Shown one piece after another: positions 6,372-9,225 of a stretch of DNA of 9,225 nt. The translations under genes and the position numbers were made by a program. The DNA comes from an uncultured Eubacterium sp. (GTDB lineage Bacteria; Bacillota; Clostridia; Lachnospirales; CAG-274), in NCBI GenBank assembly GCA_900543365.1, contig UQRG01000050.1, forward strand, positions 1-9,225. Reading direction: 5' to 3'. Each line of letters begins with the position of its first letter. Position 1 is the first letter of the stretch. The notes beneath the pieces were generated by a model. The model was given only the letters and a program-made list of their open reading frames with translations, was not told the origin of the DNA and ran no database searches.

Positions 6372-6400
6372 TTGACAAAACGCTTAATTTACACTAAAAT
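6372..6400 (+). promoter_or_regulatory. Sigma-A-type promoter of the restriction-modification operon
   Basis: TTGACA at 6372-6377 and TAAAAT at 6395-6400 are separated by 17 bp. Transcription would start near 6407, just before the ribosome binding site AGAGGTG (6415-6421). TATAGCAAAT (6363-6372) overlapping the -35 box equals the first ten bases of the upstream cassette's operator. Confidence 0.72.
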
Positions 6401-6428
6401 AAAGAAAAATTATGAGAGGTGAATGACG

Positions 6429-6659
6429 ATGAGTTTAGGAAAAACAATTAGAATATCAAGGCAAAAAGCCTTATATACACAAGAAGATTTTGCACATAAA
6501 CTAAATGTTGCTCTTTCAACAGTTAATCGGTGGGAGTTAAATAAAGCAAAGCCTAATGTAAAAGCAATGAAAGCAATTAAAGCCTTTTGTGAAGAAAATG
6601 AATTAGATTATAAGATAATTGAGAGCGAATGGCTTACCTATTCAAAGGAGTGTAAATAA
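6429..6659 (+). CDS. XRE-family regulator, controller-like protein of the restriction operon
   Basis: A 76-residue HTH_3 protein. LGKTIRISRQKALYTQEDFAHKL leads into the HTH: TQEDFAHKLNVALSTVNRWE (residues 17-36), with the typical ST.NRWE recognition helix, then N38, K41 and P42 and a helix KAMKAIKAFCEEN. The ATG at 6429 is preferred over 6423 because AGAGGTG (6415-6421) is 7 nt from it but only 1 nt from the earlier one. The stop abuts the ATG of the nuclease-methyltransferase gene. Size and position match controller proteins that time restriction-modification expression, although I see no clear C-box. It could instead be a generic helper of the operon. Confidence 0.83.
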   Translation: MSLGKTIRISRQKALYTQEDFAHKLNVALSTVNRWELNKAKPNVKAMKAIKAFCEENELDYKIIESEWLTYSKECK

Positions 6660-8468
6660 ATGGCTGAAGTAAAGTATATGACTGAAGATGAGGTTAGAGA
6701 TTTTGCAAGAACTATATTAAATTTCGATATTTCTGAAGTTGGAATTCAACAAGGAACAGGACAAATTACAACTTTTAAACAACTTGGATTTAGATGTAAA
6801 AAGAATAATCATAAACCTGATGGATGGTATTTGCCAAATGATACACATAAAGTTGCAATTATACTTGAAACAAAATCAGAGAAGCATGATTTATCCAATA
6901 AAAAGTGGGTAGATGAGTTACTTACAAATATTGAAATTGCAAATACCAAATATAAAAACGTTGTAGGTATCCTTTACAACGGTAAAGAGCAAAGAATATT
7001 TCTAAATGAGGATGAATATACAAAAATTCCACATGGATTACAATCAAAGAATTTTTATTTAGATTTGTTTTCTAACCAAAAGATAGATACACAACAAATA
7101 TATTTGACTACAATGAAAATTAATAATCTTTTGCACTTTAAATTTGGTGTAAACGACTATTATGATAGAATGATATTTACTGCTTGTGCACTAGTTGCAA
7201 AAAGATACGGTGCTTGGTTAGATAAAGGGCGAGATTATATAACATTACATAATTCAATATTAAATTCTCTATCAAAATCCCTAGATACAGCACTCAAGCA
7301 AAATGAGAAACTTAAAATTTTACTTAACATGTATTCGAAAATTCAAATGAACATTACAGATAATCAACAAGCAATAGATGATTTTATTGATTGTGTAGAA
7401 ACAATATCAGGATTAATTAATTCTAAACATTGGAACGGCGAAGATGTAATGGGGATTTTCTTTAACGAATTTAATAGATATAAAGGTAAATCTGAAAACG
7501 GACAAGTATTTACACCAGGGCATATAACATCATTAATGTATAGACTTATCGAAGTGAATATGAATGATAATGTTCTTGATGCAGCTTGCGGTAGTGGTGC
7601 TTTTCTTACAAAATCTATGTCAAATATGATTAATGAAGCAGGTGGATTTACTACTACTAAAGCAAAAGAGATTATGTCACGGCAATTATATGGCATAGAA
7701 ATAGATAAAAGGGTCTTCTCATTAGCCTGTGCTAATATGCTAATTCATAAAGATGGTAAGACTAATCTTGAACAAATGGATAGTACATCGCAAGAAGCTT
7801 GTGATTGGATAAAAGAAAAGAAGATTACCAAGGTTTTAATGAACCCACCTTACGAAAGGAAATATCATCCAGATATTATCATAAAAAATGTTTTAAATAA
7901 TTGTACTGTTGGTGCTAAAGCAGCATTTCTATTACCAGATAAGAAACTTGAAAAATTTAGTAAAACTTGGCGAAAAGACATATTAAAAAAACATAGATTA
8001 ATAAAAATAATCAAGTTACCAGAAAAAACTTTCGACGAAGGTGTCACAGTTTCTATTTTTATTTTTGAAGCGGGAATTCCACAAAACAATCAAGAGATAT
8101 TTACTTGTTATATTAAAGAGGACGGACTGGAAAGAGTAAAAAATCAAGGAAGACAGGATATAAAAAATAAATGGCATAGTATTGAGAATAATTGGGTAGA
8201 TATAATTAAAAAACAAAACGGCGATGATAGTATAAAATGGATTAAACCAAGTGAATTTTTAAGTTATCAAAAGGATGAGATACCATTTTCTGTATCCGAG
8301 GAAGACTTTGTTAAAACAATGACAGATTATCTTTTATTTAAAGAAGACATCGATGTAAAAGAACTTATGAATTCTATATCTTATAAAATAGTATATCATA
8401 GTGAATTAAGCGAAGATGAAATGGACATTAATTTAAGTATTAGAAAGGGGAAGGCTGATAATGATTAA
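6660..8468 (+). CDS. Fused PD-(D/E)XK nuclease and N6-adenine DNA methyltransferase, BcgI A-subunit-like (Type IIB/IIG)
   Basis: A 602-residue bifunctional restriction-modification enzyme. The N-terminal 150 residues look like a PD-(D/E)XK nuclease: P53-D54, then E70-T71-K72 in a hydrophobic strand (VAIILETK), the metal-binding D...ExK triad. A helical linker (about 160-260) leads to a gamma-class N6-adenine methyltransferase: motif X-like GQVFTP at 281-286, motif I DAACGSGAF at 307-315 (S-adenosylmethionine site) and catalytic motif IV NPPY at 395-398. The remainder resembles HsdM C-terminal regions. Length and domain order fit the BcgI A subunit (about 640 residues), which cuts and methylates with a separate specificity subunit. 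AAAGGAG (6644-6650) precedes the ATG, which directly follows the regulator stop. The 3' end overlaps the specificity gene by 8 nt. No key residue is missing, so it looks active. Confidence 0.88.
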   Translation: MAEVKYMTEDEVRDFARTILNFDISEVGIQQGTGQITTFKQLGFRCKKNNHKPDGWYLPNDTHKVAIILETKSEKHDLSNKKWVDELLTNIEIANTKYKNVVGILYNGKEQRIFLNEDEYTKIPHGLQSKNFYLDLFSNQKIDTQQIYLTTMKINNLLHFKFGVNDYYDRMIFTACALVAKRYGAWLDKGRDYITLHNSILNSLSKSLDTALKQNEKLKILLNMYSKIQMNITDNQQAIDDFIDCVETISGLINSKHWNGEDVMGIFFNEFNRYKGKSENGQVFTPGHITSLMYRLIEVNMNDNVLDAACGSGAFLTKSMSNMINEAGGFTTTKAKEIMSRQLYGIEIDKRVFSLACANMLIHKDGKTNLEQMDSTSQEACDWIKEKKITKVLMNPPYERKYHPDIIIKNVLNNCTVGAKAAFLLPDKKLEKFSKTWRKDILKKHRLIKIIKLPEKTFDEGVTVSIFIFEAGIPQNNQEIFTCYIKEDGLERVKNQGRQDIKNKWHSIENNWVDIIKKQNGDDSIKWIKPSEFLSYQKDEIPFSVSEEDFVKTMTDYLLFKEDIDVKELMNSISYKIVYHSELSEDEMDINLSIRKGKADND

Positions 8469-9033
8469 TTATAATGATTGGATTGAGTTTGAAGTATCAA
8501 GATTATTTACTATTAAATCTCCTGCACCAAGAACTATAAAAACATATACCGAAGGAACAGTCCCGTATGTTTCATCAGGTGGGGTAAATAATGGGATTAT
8601 TTCTTACTTAGAACCCAAGAAAGATGAAGAACTTGAAAAGGGAAATTGTATAACTGTTAGTCCACTTGAAGGTACACCTGCTTTTTTTCAAGATACAGAT
8701 TTTCTTGGGCGAGGGGGTGCTGGCTCTGCAATTTCAATGTTATACAATGATAATTTAACAAAATACAATGCTTTGTTTATATGTACTATTATAAAAATTT
8801 GTGCTACCAAATTTGATTATTCAGATGCTTTCACAAGCGAAAATTTAAGAACATTAAGGCTTCCGCTTCCTGCAAAAAGAAATCATGATGGTTCTATGTA
8901 TATTGACAAAGAGAAGATGTATAATGATGATGGATTTATGCCTGATTGGAAATTTATGGATGAATATATGACATCTATTGAAGAAAAATCTCAAAATCGT
9001 ATTGATATTTTAAAACAAATTTCATTACTATAA
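8461..9033 (+). CDS. Restriction-modification specificity subunit with one target-recognition domain
   Basis: A 190-residue S subunit that would give the nuclease-methyltransferase its DNA sequence specificity. It opens with W7 and the VSRLF block, then VPYVSSGGVNNGI (residues 34-46), the usual start of a target-recognition domain. ISMLYNDNLTKYNALFICTII and an RTLRLPLPA strand follow, then PDWKFMDEYM (161-170) leading into a terminal helix (SQNRIDILKQ) that is probably half of the conserved spacer coiled coil. Two-domain S subunits run to about 340-450 residues, so this is a half-size form. Short single-domain versions beside Type IIG-like enzymes are common, so it need not be truncated, but loss of a second domain is possible. 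AAAGGGG (8444-8450) and the 8-nt overlap indicate coupled translation. Confidence 0.85.
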   Translation: MINYNDWIEFEVSRLFTIKSPAPRTIKTYTEGTVPYVSSGGVNNGIISYLEPKKDEELEKGNCITVSPLEGTPAFFQDTDFLGRGGAGSAISMLYNDNLTKYNALFICTIIKICATKFDYSDAFTSENLRTLRLPLPAKRNHDGSMYIDKEKMYNDDGFMPDWKFMDEYMTSIEEKSQNRIDILKQISLL

Positions 9034-9059
9034 ATTTCAATATTTAAATAAAATAGAGA

Positions 9060-9111
9060 TAGGCTACCAAACAAATATAGAATTACTTGCGTTTTGTTCG
9101 CAATGAGCCTA
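9060..9111. repeat. Nested inverted repeats downstream of the specificity gene
   Basis: TAGGCT (9060-9065) pairs with AGCCTA (9106-9111), and inside it TTGCG (9087-9091) pairs with CGCAA (9099-9103). No T-run follows on the + strand. On the - strand an AT-rich tract follows, so a weak terminator for a leftward gene is possible. The remaining sequence to 9225 has no supportable gene. Confidence 0.4.
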
Positions 9112-9225
9112 CTGTGTATTCATATCTTAGTGGTAGGAAAGAAAAAGAAAGTATTAGAAGATCAATACTTGCATTATGGATATTTAAGGACATAACGATA
9201 TTCTGACGGAGTGATCCAGACACGG

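Noticed and set aside
8461..9033. Specificity subunit called as a pseudogene because it is half length
   Set aside because: It ends after a complete recognition domain and the start of a spacer helix, and intact single-domain forms of this size are common. I see no frameshifted second domain downstream.
9087..9197. Short + strand frame starting at TTG 9087 and ending near 9197 (about 36 codons)
   Set aside because: It has no ribosome binding site and no family resemblance, and part of it lies in the inverted repeat. It is too short to support.
9083..9224. Leftward readings entering from the right edge: one of about 46 codons ending at 9083 and one of 16 codons ending at 9174 (RVWITPSEYRYVLKYP)
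   Set aside because: Either could be the tail of a convergent gene, but with so few codons and no recognisable motif neither can be preferred.

Overview
The window is AT-rich with strong AGGAGG-type ribosome binding sites, which points to a low-GC Firmicute, most likely a gut or soil Clostridia relative. The left 5.1 kb is part of a siphovirus-type (HK97-like) prophage. The right 4 kb is accessory defence or maintenance DNA: a small toxin-antitoxin-like operon, then a restriction-modification operon. All confident genes are on the + strand.

Layout. 1-54: sequence that does not fit the capsid gene and resembles the right end of an IS200/IS605-type (TnpB, possibly IStron) element, so the capsid gene appears split by an insertion. 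55-729: 3' part of an HK97-fold major capsid protein. 736-1369: head-tail connector and head-closure adaptor. 1356-1966: tail assembly chaperone with a textbook programmed -1 frameshift (slippery A AAA AAC at 1781-1787, a 6-nt spacer and a long hairpin). 1947-5129: tail tape measure protein. The usual tail-completion, tail-terminator and major tail tube genes between adaptor and chaperone are missing, and no distal tail, lysis or integrase genes follow the tape measure. The prophage is therefore probably defective, or at least rearranged.

5144-6129: a compact self-contained cassette. It has a consensus sigma-A promoter (TTGACA, 17 bp, TATAAT) overlapped by two identical 17-bp dyad operators, then a DUF4160 protein, a DUF2442 protein and a small XRE/Cro-type repressor, and ends in a rho-independent terminator. 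The organisation is that of an autoregulated toxin-antitoxin-like operon carried as prophage cargo.

6130-6428: an intergenic stretch with a short direct repeat, a second terminator-like hairpin and a good promoter. 6429-9033: a three-gene restriction-modification operon made of an XRE controller-like regulator, a fused PD-(D/E)XK nuclease plus gamma-class N6-adenine methyltransferase resembling the BcgI A subunit (Type IIB/IIG), and a short specificity subunit with one target-recognition domain. 9034-9225 has no supportable gene.

The structural genes would have built the capsid-to-tail connector and tail shaft. The two right-hand cassettes are probably the part still under selection, acting in stability, phage defence or both. 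That last point is inference from gene content.
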